From Tanytarsus gracilentus (lineage: Eukaryota; Arthropoda; Insecta; Diptera; Chironomidae): DNA of 64,000 nucleotides. The notes beneath the pieces are model-generated. The model did not search any database, was not told the DNA's origin, and was given only the letters and a program-made list of their open reading frames with translations. The translations under genes and the position numbers were made by a program. The stretch covers positions 5,230,501-5,294,500 of the forward strand of contig JAXRKN010000045.1 in the NCBI GenBank assembly GCA_038502055.1, in the 5' to 3' direction. Below, piece after piece: positions 36,101-49,800 of this stretch. Every line of letters starts with the position of its first letter. The stretch's first letter is position 1.

Positions 36101-38630
36101 GTGAGTGGATTTTAAGAGTGGAAATTTCCTGAATTTTCCATTTTGATTTAAATAAAGGAAAAACGTGGAAATTAAGTTAAACCCTTTGAGTCATCTAAAT
36201 ATTGATATTTGTTTACATTATTGCAGTGTGGAAATATTTAAACTGCTTTAACTGCAATAAAAGCAGAGAAATATTAAAAATTACCAAGAAAAATTGTAAA
36301 ATCTTTAAAGAGAGCAAAAAAATTCTTAACTTTCGACATACTTTAAAAATCCCATCCCTTTACTGCTTGAATGACACTTTACTAAAGAGAAAAACACAAA
36401 AAAATTCGGCCACATCGATTAGGTTTCTTTATTGCTGCGGCAGCATGAGTAAGGCCAACGAAAACATAACGAGTTTTTTTACTCTCTTACTGATGCGACA
36501 TTTGTTGATGGAGATTAGAAAGAAAGTTTTCTTTTCCAGCAGCAGAATTTAAATTTGAAAACAAGAAAATTGTCACTCAAGCTCTGCATATCCGGCAGAT
36601 TGTGTTGTGTGTAATTTTACATAATATTCAGCAAGAAATTTCCATTCGCATTTGAATGGGTGGAAATCAAGGAATATTAGAATAATAAATGGAAATGATT
36701 TCTACTTAATCCATCACATGCTGCTTGTTGATCCCTTCCTTCCTCCACATTCTCATTCACTCGATTCATGTTCACGACTTTTCTTTCTCACATATTGCTC
36801 TCAGTTGATCCTCTTCAATTCGTCTTAAGATATGACGATGGAACAAAATGTGTTGTGTATAAATTCGAGGAAGAACAAAGACGCTCTAATTGGCAAATTT
36901 TGGAGAAAAGCTCTTGAGCTTATCCTTCAAGTCATTATTTTTTCTGTACCAAAAATTAAGGAAGAAAAATGATAGAAAAAAAGAACTCGAGAGTCTTTCC
37001 AAGTAAATGAAGCACGAATAGAAGAGGGCAGGACAAAAAAAATAGGGAAAAACCAAAATATTTTTTTAAAAAGATATAAAATAAAATAATTAAATTTTTA
37101 TCATCTAGATTTATTTTCTGAACTCTCCCTCAACTTCCTTTGGGGTAAAGAATTAAAGTTTCTCATGACGCTAATGCTACTTGATAAGTTTCTTCTGCTT
37201 TTTCTTGTTAAATTCTCTGTTTGAGAAAACAAAAAAAGGAGGCGGGCATGAGCTTGAAGAAACAACATATGTATGTTGTGTTGGCTGCTTCGTTGTTTAG
37301 TGTATATTGTGGTGAATGTGCTTTCCTTCAACATCATATATCGTTGATGGGTTTTTGAAGGGGATTTAGTGGCAATGTTGTATGGTTTCTCTGAAACACA
37401 TTATTACTTTTTTTGGAGAGAAGGTTGGGACATTTTATGTTGACAAATTTTTATTTTTTAAAGCAAGATCAAATTTGGTTTGATTTTATCTTTAGTATTA
37501 TTACAGTTAAAGCAGTGAAAATACTGCAATAATGTTAACAAACTTTTTAACATTACGTTTTACTCTTAACTAATATACGAGTGTCCATCCCCTCTAAAAT
37601 TTTCTTATTTTCCAAGATTGGGTATTGATTTTCTCTTGCACACATTTTATGGCCCTCCACCACATCTCTCTCGTGTGGTGGCCTTTAAAGAATCCACTTC
37701 CATTCATTGATATGTTATGTGTTCATTTCTTATTGTTTGCCAAACGCGAACGTGCAGAATGAAAATTTCACTCGCCATTGAATGGTTTGTGTGAAGATTT
37801 AAGGGAGGTCAAGATAAACACACTAATGTTGCCACCATTCACATAGAACCCAAATCAGAGAAGGGCGAAAATTTTAAGAGCCAATAAATTATTTATTAGT
37901 TTCATGTCGAAGGTTCTTGCTGCGACCGCATTGACTTTAATCCCATTCAGTTCACGTGAGGGGAATAAAACTATTATGAACATTGAACGCTGCTATATTT
38001 TAATGCTTTTCCGAAACCTTTTTTCTTTCATCGATGAAGAAGGCTTTCATCTTTGGGATAAAAGCAGGAGGCAAAATTTAGTTGTGTTTCTTGCAGTCGC
38101 AGTCCCAAGAAATTTAAAAAAGTTTTGAAACTAATTTGGTAATTTTTGTAAAATTAAAAACGCACATGAAAATTTAGTTTTCAAAAAATATCATTCTTAA
38201 CTTTTGGCTGTTATTTTTTTAAATTAAATTAATTTAGAAAATTTTATCGCAGATTTTTTGAATTTCAAATATCCGTTAAATTAGTAAATGTCTAAAATTA
38301 AAAATTTCTAACATCTCTTGACCCAAGTGTGCATGCCTATCATGACGATAATGGATTTCAAATAAAAGTGAAGCTTACAAAGGCACTTCCGAATACACAC
38401 GCAGTTCATGCATAGAGAGAATAATGAAAGGAGAGAAAACGAAAAGCATTTTGCCATCCTCGATAAACATAAATAAGAATGAAAAGAGAAAGGAGTGAGT
38501 GTGGTGGAGTAAAAGCAATTTTCTTTCCAATTTCCACAACTGTTTATACAATCCCTACCACACTATCCGGCATTCTCTCTTCTCCGTCGTCTTTTACGGC
38601 CTGTATACATTTATGGTTCACATCAATATA
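33183..38630. other. Gene-poor region upstream of the beat-like gene
   Basis: AT-rich DNA directly 5' of the beat-like coding start, so it probably contains that gene's promoter and possibly a 5' UTR intron. A TATATAAA-like string lies only about 15-25 bp before the ATG and is probably not the core promoter. Open frames (largest 116 codons at 36202-36552) lack any recognised domain. No RNA gene was seen. Confidence 0.55.
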
Positions 38631-38638
38631 TATTTTTG
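38631..38638. repeat. Target-site duplication, left copy (TATTTTTG)
   Basis: An 8-bp direct repeat immediately outside the CAGGGGG end of the 38639-39815 element; identical to 39816-39823. Confidence 0.88.
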
Positions 38639-39815
38639 CAGGGGGGAAGACTAGTATATAAATTTTATATACTTTATATACCTCAAAAATATAAAAATAT
38701 AAATGAGAAATATAAAAATATAAATTTATTTAAAAATATAAATTGATATTTTATATACTTTATATACTTTTTTTTGTTTCTTAACGACAAAAAAAAATTT
38801 TAAATTGCATTTCGAGCATTTGGATCTCAATTTAAGCACTAAATCTTTGTTCGAATGGCTATCAAATCCATCGCTGGATCTTAGTTCTACTGGATCTCTC
38901 TTCCAGCACTAAATTTTAAAACTGCTGGATCTCACTTCCAGAGCTGGATCTTAGTTCCAATGGATCTCAATTTAAGCACTGAATCTAGTTCGAATGCCTA
39001 TCAAATCCATCGCTTGATTTTACTTCTACTGGATCTCACTTCCAGACTTCCTGCACTAAATCTTAAAGCTACTGGATCTCACTTCCAGAGCTGGATCTTA
39101 GTTCCAATGGATCTCAATTTAAGTTCTGAATCTAGTTCGAATGCCTATCAAATCCATCGCTTGATTTTACTTCTACTGGATCTCACTTCCAGACTTCCTG
39201 CACTAAATCTTAAAGCTACTGGATCTCACTTCCAGAGCTGGATCTTAGTTCCAATGGATCTCAATTTAAGTTCTGAATCTAGTTCGAATGGTTATCAAAT
39301 CCATCGCTTGATTTTAGTTCTACTGGATCTCACTTCCAGACTTCCAGCACTAAATTTTAAAACTGCTGGATCTCACTTCCAGAGCTGGATCTTAGTTCAA
39401 TGGATCTCAATTTAAGTTCTGAATCTAGTTCGAATAGTTATCGAATCCATCGCTTGATTTTAGTTCTACTGGATCTCACTTCCAGACTTCCTGCACTAAA
39501 TCTTAAAGCTACTGGATCTCACTTCCAGAGCTGGATCTTAGTTCCAATGGATCTCAATTTAAGTTCTGAATCTAGTTCGAATGGTTATCGAATCCATCGA
39601 TTGATTTTACTTCTACTGGATCTCACTTCCAGCTTTAAATTTTAGTTGAAAAGTCACAATATAGAGTAAATTCCGATCGAAAAGTATATAAAAATATAAA
39701 AATATAAAAAATATAAAAAATATAAAAATATAAATGAGGTATATAAAAATATAAAAATATAAATTTTAGATTTTTATATACCCAAAAAATTTATATCCAA
39801 GTCGTCCGCCCCCTG
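38639..39815. mobile_element. 1177-bp non-autonomous hAT-like DNA transposon carrying a tandem array
   Basis: The element begins CAGGGGGGAAGACTAG and, read from the other end, CAGGGGGCGGACGACTTGG. Both termini then continue ATATAAATTTT, making imperfect inverted repeats of 28-30 bp. It is flanked by a perfect 8-bp duplication (TATTTTTG). CAGGG-type ends with 8-bp duplications are characteristic of the hAT superfamily. Subterminal arms are built of ATATAAAAATATAA runs with TATACCTC on the left facing GAGGTATA on the right. The middle is a 147-bp tandem array. No transposase is encoded, so mobilisation would need an enzyme from elsewhere. Confidence 0.88.
38818..39633. repeat. 147-bp tandem array inside the hAT-like element
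   Basis: ATGGATCTCAATTTAAG recurs at 38960, 39107, 39254, 39400 and 39547 (spacings 147, 147, 146, 147). A diverged, shortened copy precedes it and a partial copy follows. Each full unit contains two near-palindromes of the form CTGGATCTCACTTCCAG. Because the unit is a multiple of three, open frames of 151 and 81 codons run through it; these are repeat artefacts. The frame breaks at the single 146-bp copy. Confidence 0.93.
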
Positions 39816-39823
39816 TATTTTTG
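39816..39823. repeat. Target-site duplication, right copy (TATTTTTG)
   Basis: Identical to 38631-38638 and immediately outside the right CCCCCTG end of the element. Confidence 0.88.
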
Positions 39824-40737
39824 CAACTACCTTTTGTGTATATCGTTATGGCATTATGGTCCGTTGTTACAACTCTTCGAAAGTTTCTTTTCTTATATAA
39901 CATCATTCAGTGAAAGTTCATTTAAATAGTTCGTAACCATAGGACTAAATTTACCTTTAACTACATGTGAGAAATCGTTATGCAAGAAGCAATGAAAAAT
40001 TTACCTACGCAATTGTATGTTGGACATAAAAAGATAGACTGAATGTTGTGTTGTGGAAATGGCAATAAAGAAAATCTGAATAACTTTGCGAAGCCGTAAA
40101 AGAAATCGAGCTCTTGGTTATGGTCTACGGATTAAGGAGGGGATAATGATGTAGGAATAAGAACCCAAGGAATGGTCATCACAATTTTGAGCTGTTAAAA
40201 ATTTATAAGCTTTCGACTTTAGCATAAAAAAATCAAATCTATCTCAACATCAAACCCAAAAAAGAAAATCAAGATTGACCAACGATTGATGAGATTTCTC
40301 ATTTTTCATCCTCTCTCGTAAAGAATAAATTCGAAGGCTTATCGAGCAATGAATGATGATGTATGGCATGTTTTTATGTAATTTTCATGCACACACAAAA
40401 ATTTCTTATTCATCTCAATCTCTTAAACTCTCTTATAAGATCGAAGATATGTGTTTTTCATCTTCATAAATTGTTCGAGCACGAAATGCTCGTGTGTGTG
40501 TATATTTTTTTATAGATCATCATCATTTTGAGTTGTGAGCTCGAGCAATACGAAAAGGGATAAAGAAAAGAATTTTTTTCGGTGGGAGGTATGAGAAAAT
40601 CCTCTCTCACACACACTCACTGAATATTCATTCATTTAATAAGCTTTTTCTATCTTTAAAAATAAATCTACCGCAAAAGAGAGAAAGCCATAAAAGAGCT
40701 TTGCGTGCTCTCAACGCAGCGATTTGATTTTGCAAAT

Positions 40738-40770
40738 GTATGTGTGTGTGTGTTTGTGTGTGTGTGTGTG
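40738..40770. repeat. (TG)n microsatellite, interrupted once
   Basis: A 33-bp TG tract with a single TTT interruption. Confidence 0.9.
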
Positions 40771-43708
40771 CAGAGTAAAGTTAAATTAAATTAAATTGAT
40801 CAATTAAAAGGTAAAATTAAATATTTCTCAAAGAATTAAAATGAATTAAAAATAAAAATATTTATCAACAGGTTCGAATCTTAAATTAAAAAAAATGTTT
40901 CGAATATTCGCGAATTAAACTTTTGATTTTTTTGGTAGTCTAAAATCATAGTTTTTAATTTATTTTTTAAAAAACTCAAATATTCATGATAAAAGTTTAA
41001 ATTTTAATAATTTCCCTTAAATCATTGAATTTACAGCCCCTCAAAATCTTCATGAGCTTCCCCTGATTTTCTAACAACCTTTTTTCTTAACTTTATTTTC
41101 TTAAACTCAGTAGAAAGGGTAAAATCTCCATTTTTCCAATAAACCATACCGGTGTATATGCTCATATAAAACATTGGAACTGGTTTATATGGAGAGAAAA
41201 GGGGGAAAAGTATATGTATAAAAAGATATAAAATACTAAACATGTAAAGCTCATCTTTATAATCTCATTATGCACGCATGTTGCTCCTTTCTCTCCACCC
41301 TTGAATGTCTCTTTCTCTACCCTTTCAATATCATTTGTAAAATGTTAAAAAATGCTAAGCGACAGGGAGTGAGTAAATTTTGTACATGAGGAAAAAGACA
41401 ATCGTACACCGAGTGAAGTCGTTACTGAAATTATCATTCGGTTACGTCCTTATTTATGTTGAGCAAACTGAAGTGGAGCTGAAATTTCTGTACAAACATG
41501 TGTAATATTGTAATGTAAGAGTTGTCGTACAATGGTTTATGCGCTCTTCTGGCCATAAGTGCGGTTTGTTTTACATCACTTTATTTCAATTGGAATGAAC
41601 ATGATTTTACATTTTCTGGCTCTTGAGGGGACAAAAAGGATTTTGGACAATTCTTGAAATTGAGATTTTTGACCGAAACGTGTTTCAACTTTTGGAGATA
41701 AAAATTTTAAAAATATTTTTGGAAATCGCTTAAAAGTTTTTCAAATATATTCTGAAATTTCAAATTTCCTTCAAAGAAGAAAATTTCTCGTAGCATCACT
41801 TCATGCTTAATTTAACTTTCAAAATCACTCTCTCGATTTAATGCGCATTTCGCAACCTTATTCGTAAATTTTTTATTCACCATCAAGTCGAGTAACTTTT
41901 ATTAATATCAACATGCTATCAAACTAAATTAGCACAAATAAAATTTGAATTTTCTGTTATACACTCACTGATGCTTTTAAATGACGCAATATAGAAAGTT
42001 TCAAATAAAAATTTTCATAAAGTTCTGGAAAGAATTTTAAAAGTGACATTTTGAGGGAGGTTCAGAATTTTTGGCGATTTAAAAACTTTTCTTCTTTTCC
42101 ATCGCTGCTCGATATTGGAAACGAAACTTTTTTATTAAGATAATTTGTCATCCAACAAGTTATAAAACAATTTATATATTTTTTTCGCTCCTCGAAATGA
42201 AAATTATTGACTTTTTCCTCGCCGAGAGATTTTATTATTCGATTTTTGTGAAAACTTTGCTAATTCTCCTTCATCATGACAATTCGCATTCATTCCGGTG
42301 GATTTAATATCACTTTTTCTGTCAATAATATTGAAAAAGTCTTAAAGTGGATTTCTTCAATAGATTCGGATTTTTTTGAGGTTATAATTCGAAAGATATT
42401 AAATTGTGGGATGTAAAAATAAAAATAACATAAAATTAATAGCATTTCAACAAAATAAAAAAAACGTTAAACTTTTAAAGTCAAAAAAATCAACTGTCAT
42501 GATTCAAACAGTCGTTTTTTTCAATCCGCTCAACTTAAAGTCCAAAGAGCTTCTCTTCAATTTCAATTTACATTCACCGATAAGAAAAGCAGACGATGAT
42601 GACTTTTCTCTCTTTACAACAACTGGAACTTAACTTTTTTCCCTTTTCTTCGCTCGACTTTTCTTTTTGAAAAATTTTCTTTTGCCCTTTCAAATTGATG
42701 AATGGAAAATTTTCGTCTTTGTGTACTTTCTATATAGAAAAATGGGGGTTATAATAGAGAGGAGAATGTTACACTTAAACCTGGGCAAATAAATTGAAAG
42801 AAAAAAAGTTAAAATGAAGAAAAATTGAGTGGAAAAATTTTCTCTTGTTGAAGAGGGAAAAGAGAAAAAATTTGTCATTCGAAAATTGGCTTCTATACAT
42901 TTTTATTTGGGGTGAGAAAGAATCGTGCGGTGATATGCATGGCTAATGGTGAAACTGAGGAATGTGTTTTGCTGAGGGATTACGGGAGTTATTGTGATGG
43001 GGGTTGAAAAGAATTCAAGCGAAATTTGAAAGTAAATTGCTTCGTATTGTTGAGGATTAAACTTTTGATTGCGACAAATTTTTTGGAAAAATAACAGAGA
43101 AAATTATTTTAAAAACAATTTTAGAACAAAATAATTTTTTTTAAAAAAAATCAATAAACTTGCAATTTTTCAACCCTAAACTAATTCAATTTTTCCTCAG
43201 ACTTTCCCATTTTCCGCTAAGAAAATTCAATCAGTTTTTTCTTTGAACTTTAAGAGAAATTTCATGAAAATCATTGAACATATTGCTTAACTTTGTTATC
43301 CACCCCAATAAATAACTTTACTCTTTTATTAATGATTGCTCATTTTATACCAAAAAAGACTCTCAAGATTACATCAACGAGCAAACAAAAAATAACAAAT
43401 AGCGGCAAAAATTTTCATCGTTCAGTCATCATCTCATTTAATGTTACGCCAGAGAGCTGCTTGAATATGTTTGTGTCTGTTTAAGAAAATTGCTGAAAGT
43501 GGCCTCAAGAAATATCAACAACGAGTAACGACGGAATGATGTGTGGCGAAAGCACGTGCGTTGAACAATAACGAAGGGGAATGTTTTTCTCTATTCGCTA
43601 AATTGGAGACGACAAGAGAAAAAATAATTTACGTCTGGAGCTGTGTACGAGGTTGCAACATATTGTACCTGTCGGCTTTTTGTGAGTGTGAATGAGAGGA
43701 TGATGGTA

Positions 43709-43837
43709 CAAGGAGTGGAAACTTGAGAGTTTTAAAAATATTTTATTTTTCTAATTTTTAAAAATAATTTTGTGAAATTTTTAACACATTTAAAGTTTAA
43801 TATAATTTTTTTTAAATCACAAGATTTCCACTCCTTG
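43709..43837. mobile_element. 129-bp hairpin MITE of the CAAGG-TGGA family
   Basis: The left end CAAGGAGTGGAAACTTGAGA and the inverse of the right end CAAGGAGTGGAAATCTTGTG share 13 identical terminal bases, followed by similar AT-rich sequence. No flanking duplication was recognised. Confidence 0.7.
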
Positions 43838-46800
43838 ACCCTAAAACACTAAATTTGCAACACCAAATGAATAATTTTTTCCTCTCAGCCTTGTAGTCAC
43901 ACATTTTTATTCATTTATTGCTCCACTGAGATTTTGCGCGGGCACAAAAAAATTGCCTAAACACACACACTCACATATATATTTAGAAAGTTTCTTTTAT
44001 TGGCGATTAAGGTCGCCTCAGTGGTGAAGAAATTAAATTAATTATTGCGTAAAATAAATGGATACGATAAAAGTCAGAAGCGATAACAATAAATTGCCTT
44101 CGTGTTTTCTCGCAATGGCGCTTAGATGAAAAATTTTCTCTTTCTTCTAGAGCGAAGAATAATGATGATGATATAATGACAATAATTTGATGGGATTTAC
44201 TATTTTGAATGCTTGAGCGGCGATAATTTTTATCCTCCGCATCCTCATCATCATCATCATCGCAAGCATCGTCAACCGACTTTGGCTCATAATTGAATGA
44301 TTATTTATTCATAAATAGCGTCTTTCGCATCGTAAAAATATCAATCATTATTTTTTTTATGAATTTGAGAGCGGTTGATGAAAATGATGTGCGATAATGT
44401 CGTCAAACGTTGTAAAATTTAAATCATTAATTTCTTAAAGCTTCAACTTGAGTAAGAAGGAAGAGAAAAGTTTTCTTTATGGAGCTGATGATGAACTCAT
44501 TAAACTGAAGGATTTTTTTTTTGAAATTTAATATTTTTGCGAATAGTTTTGAAAAATAGAAAAAATGCGTAGATTTGATTAAAATTAATTTATAGAAATT
44601 CAATTCAGACTTTTTTAAAATAGTTATAAATTTATTCAATCTTGGTGTTCACCCCTTGAAATATGATGTTTTGAATATTTCTTTAGAAAATACTTTTTTG
44701 AGTAATTTAATTTTAATCTCGTAAAATTTCAACATTCAAAATGTCCACTCCTTGACATAATTTAATAAATCCCAACTTAATTCAAGCCAATCAAGCAACA
44801 GATTTTACAACTCGACCTCACTAATTGCTTCACATCACCTTCTAAACTTTTTTCTACATAAAATATAGCAAAATGATCTCACATAAATTTTATTAAAATT
44901 CTTCCTACAAAAAACTCGTGTTCGAAAAAGAAAAAATTGCCTCCGACCATAAACTTCAAATTAATTTTAACTCACTACACTCAATAAATTTGAATAAATT
45001 TCTCTTGTCGGAATATAAAAATTCCTCCACTCACACTCTCGCGCCCTCCTCGATATAAAAATAAATTTCTAACTTTATTGGCTTCTCCTTTCAGCTCTTT
45101 TACGCATACACAACAGAAAGGTTCGCTTTTTAACCTTTTTTTCCGTTTTGTTCGGTTAATAATGCAATTATGCTGCTCACGAAATTTTATTTTAAAAATT
45201 TTTATGAGATTTTTATTTTCCGAAAGGGGTTTTATGAAAAAATTTTAAGCCTTTTCAAATATAAAGCGGAAAATTACTTAAAAAAGTTTGATGAAAAATT
45301 TTGTCAAAACTTTTAAGCTTCAAAAGTTTTATAAAAGCATTCTTTAGAAAGAATCTCAACGAAAATATTTCAGTGTCACTCGAAACAATCTAAAAGTACT
45401 TAAAGCCCCCGACTTTTAAATTCATGTGAAAAATTTCTCTCATTTTCAGCAATGTTCGTGAGCACAAAATGAATTTCTTCCTATTTTTCTTCTCTTCGCT
45501 TTCTATTCGATAAAATAAAGTTCATTTGCACAACAAAATAAGAGACACAGAGCTCAGCTTTTGCGGAACCTACAAGACATTAAATTTATTTGACTTTCTT
45601 TAGCTCGCACACAAATTTTTCTCTTTTTTGCCTCTCCTGTCGACAGAAGGGGAGGAAAAAGAATCTTTTTCACCCACAAGTCAAATGGAAATCAAACAAT
45701 GTTCATGTGATAGTTTTTTTACGATAAAAAATGGCAAAAAGAAAAACTTTCATTTGTTATCCGAACACGAGGATAATGAGAATGAATTGAGTTAGATTTA
45801 TTGTCTCTTGAGAGCTGAAGAGAAAAAATGTTTCGCAATTTTTCTTCAAATTTTTCATCAATCAAATTTTCAACACTTGAAAGTTCATCAACCGAAAAAA
45901 TTTAGATTTCCAATTTTATTTAAACTTTTTTACCATCAAGCGATCAATTTTTATAGTTTCAGAGATCAATCTCGACACTGTGCTCTTTTTTTAGAGCCAC
46001 CACTGCATTCTAAAAAACCTCATATATTTTTTTCTAACCCGCAGAAAAATCCACCGAGAATCGATTGTGTGATAAAACAGAAAATTCTTCTTCTATGCAC
46101 TCAACTCTCGTTTATTCAACAGTTTATGAGTAAGCACAAAAAATGTGCTCTCTCACACAAATGACATCCCTTACGGCATATTGACCCCAAAAAATTGTTC
46201 GAATTTTGTGATCCGCTTTTAATAGGATTTTCGATGAAAAGTGATCTCGGATTATGTCACGAAAATTTGTTTTTCTAGATAGGAAAAAATTGTTGTCGAG
46301 AGTTTTTTTGTGGCCCGCGTAATCTTGTTGAATAATTTGAGCATTAAAAATTCATAATGGAGAAATTTATTGTATATTTTCATTGATGAAATTGAAAGCA
46401 AAAAAAATGCTCTTGAATGTGCAGAATTTTTAAGTTTACAAGTTTTTCTCAATATTGAGTCTACTCACAATTTTACACTAAATTTAATGCAAATTGCGAA
46501 TTTTTAAACACATTTTCTAAACACTAAACCTCAATAATTTTCAGTTTAATTTAACTTTCAACAACAATTTTCCTCTCTCTAAATCTCGCACACCAAAACT
46601 TTTTAACGACCCAAAGTTTTATTAGTTTTTAACTCCATTTAAAGCTTATCGTTTTCAAATCCCAATTTCACAATTACGTCTCTCGCACTCTTGCGATACG
46701 ATAATCCATTCATGTCGAGAGAATTTTCAAAAGATTAAATTTCGCAAAATCTGAACTTTTTTAATTCATGCTTTTAAAAACAAAATCATTCATTTTTACA

Positions 46801-49800
46801 AACGAGTTAATTAAAATCGCGTGGATTTAAAAAAGAAAAAAATTATTAATATGACTTTTTAATTGACATGGGAGCAGCCGTTCATTGAAAGTCTCGCGGC
46901 GGGTTCACTCAACCAGAAAAAGAATTTAATTTGCAAATTTTTCCACCTCTGAGAATTCACATGAAAAATAATTACGTAGACAAATTGCAGAAAAATAATT
47001 TGAACTGACAAAAAAACGTTAAATTTAAATTTTTGCAAGAATTACAAAATTTCTATTTAAATTAAAAATATTTTTTTCATCAAAAAACTTTTCTGTTTCA
47101 CAAAATAAAAATCCGTTGAGATCCCAAAAGAAGAAATGTCAACAATTTATGTATGTTTATATGTACCATTTGAGATAGGGAGGAGTGAGAATATCCATAA
47201 ATCTCCAGATTTACACTTGTAAGTTGCTTTCGAGCATCAAGTAATTTATTCTTTCAACTTGACGTTATCAATTCGACTGCGGCATTAATCTATCAAAATG
47301 TATTCAATCACTTTCACTCTATATGTCATCACATTTGCTTTCTCGGGTTCGTTATTCACTCTTTAATCCTTTTCACGTTTATTGTCACGCGTGGATGTGA
47401 TATCATATCGCATCAGCATAAATTCAATTAGCAATTCAATTAACTTTCCGGTCAGTTCAGCACTCTTCGTGTTTGCGACACGAAAAAAACTTTTCGATTC
47501 TCTTTTTTGCGTCTTTAATCAACGAGAACAAACGAATGACTGAAAATTCTTTCCTCGACACAAGCCAATGCCGGAAAACGAATGGAAAATTCTTCAGCAA
47601 ACGAGAGAGAGAGAAAACGAAAAATTCTCTCACGAGTTTCACTTTCCAAGTCGTTCGCGACGATTACTGTGATGAGTTGAGAGAAATATTTGCATTTTGT
47701 AAGTTTGTTTGCTTATGGCCTTTTTGATGTTGGCACGCTTGATAACCCTTAACTAAACTATAAATTACTGCGGATGCTCGAAAATGTCTGGAATTTTTTA
47801 AGGAAATTTAATAATTTGTGCTAAAAATTTCATTTAAAAAATTTATAAAAAAAATTAATTGAAATTATTTTAAAATTCAAAAATAAAAATATTTTTTTTA
47901 AAGCTTAAAAAATTAACTAAATTTCCAACCTCGCATGGCCATGTGAAATAAATTTTACACACATTATTCTTCCACAAAACATCCTTGACATTGAGGACGA
48001 GGCTTTAAAACATTTGATTAATTACATTGATGATGCGATAATTTTCTCTCATGTCCTCATCCGTCTTTATGAGAAGGTTTTGGGTTTTATAGTTTTAAAT
48101 CCATATAATAAACATGTTTGACTTTCCTGTATACCTTTTTCGGGGCGGTTGAAAGTAAAATTGTGCAGAAAGTAAACAATTTATGGAAGTTGAAAAGTTT
48201 TTAAAAGGAAAATTTGCGACGCGAAAGTTTTCGTCTTCTTTATTTTAATAACTTCAATCTTTATTTAAGACCTGAAAACATTAAGAATTTTTAATAGGGG
48301 TAAATTCAGCTTCACGAATTTCAAAAATTACAGAACAAATCTACAAACCTTTGAATTAATTAATTCACATTTTAACATCAAATTAGTATCTCAAAGTTTT
48401 TCATTTATTTCACTCAACCGGACATCAAAAAACTTTTTACCCCTTTTCATATCCCCAAATAAAAGTTTTTAAAGAAAATTGAAAAATTAACTCTTGAAGA
48501 CTCATAAAATATCAAAAACCGCACACTTTAACTCTGTTCTCCACTATAAAAGTCCTGAAGGGCAAAAAATTGAGAGAAGAAGAAAGTTTATATGAATCTT
48601 GTGCTTTCTCCATCAATTTTCATCCTTACCTCGCCACACCAGCACTCAAGTTTATTATTAATTCAGCTTTAAACTTTCCAGCTCATAAAAAATCTTTTTT
48701 CCTTCTCTTCTTCGCCGTCCCTAAAACCACCCAGCCACTCTTCTCAATTCTCATAAGTCACATAATTTTAATAGTTTCACAAGAGAACGAAAAGTGAAGT
48801 GAAGAAGAAAGTTTTTTTATGATGCAAGCATGAAATAATGTCGTAAAATGAGGATTAAAACGCACGCAGTGCTGTAATGAAGCTGCCGAGCTCTCTCCCA
48901 CCAACAATTTTCCTCCTCTCTGCTGTTAATTGAAGAAGAATGTCATCATTTTTATATGAAAATTATTTCAAGCATTTCTGAATGAAATATTTTTATTCCG
49001 CTTAAAAGAGAGCGCACGATTTTGCAATAATAGAAAGCCACCTCCGGCCACTGAGAATATTTTTGAAGCAAATTTGGGTCGTAAATATTTTTTAAAGCAA
49101 TGGATGGAAATTTAATTTAATTTTTGAGGACAAGTAAGATTTTTTTGGAGTTTTCTGTTAAAATGTAAAGATCTTGTTTTTCGATGATAAATACATTTTA
49201 ATTTGCGATAAGCGTAAAGAACTGTGTGTGGGTTTTTATTTGCCAAATGTTAAAAAAACCCACCTGGTGACAAAAAGATAAAGACTCGAAAGTCGAAATT
49301 AAATTTAATATTTTATGTTTTAAAAATATTTATATTCTTACATCCTACAAATAATTCTGAATAGATTTTCTTTTGGCTTTTCAAAGTTTGCATCATTTTA
49401 TTAAGAAAACATTAAAAATTGTCCAAAAAATTTTCCACCTGCTCACATTTGAGAAAATCAAATAAAATTATTTTTCTCCTTAATTGACCATTAAAAGTCA
49501 CCCAAAAATTAATTGCTCCATTTCCGCCTCATAAATGATAACACAATTTCACAGTGTATAATAAAAAATAGAGAGGAGGGGAAAATAAATTTTCAAGATG
49601 TGTCCAATCATCATGTAAAACATACAGGCAAATGCCATAATAAATTAATTTCCGAGCTCTCATTTAGAAGCAATTTAAAATATAAAAAAAGAAAAAATGT
49701 TTTCTAAGCAATAAAAAACAAATCACTTGGTGCTTTGACTCGAGAGAGGCGGCTTGACGTGCTGTATAAATGTGTGTAACATGATGCATATTTAGAGAGC

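Noticed and set aside
35984..36362. Possible 380-bp member of the CAAGG-TGGA element family
   Set aside because: The left CAAGGGTGGGAAATT and right inverse AAAGGGATGGGATTT are similar, but spacing, interior and flanks give no further support.
38960..39645. Repetitive 151- and 81-codon open frames
   Set aside because: They exist only because the tandem unit is 147 bp, a multiple of three; the one 146-bp copy breaks the frame, and the sequence lies inside a transposon.
40871..40880. GTTCGAATC resembling a tRNA T-loop
   Set aside because: No upstream A-box, acceptor stem or anticodon arm can be drawn around it; the same short motif recurs by chance elsewhere.
43010..43182. Possible AT-rich hairpin element with GGGTTGAAAA ends
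   Set aside because: Only about 10 terminal bases match, which is weak in sequence of this composition.
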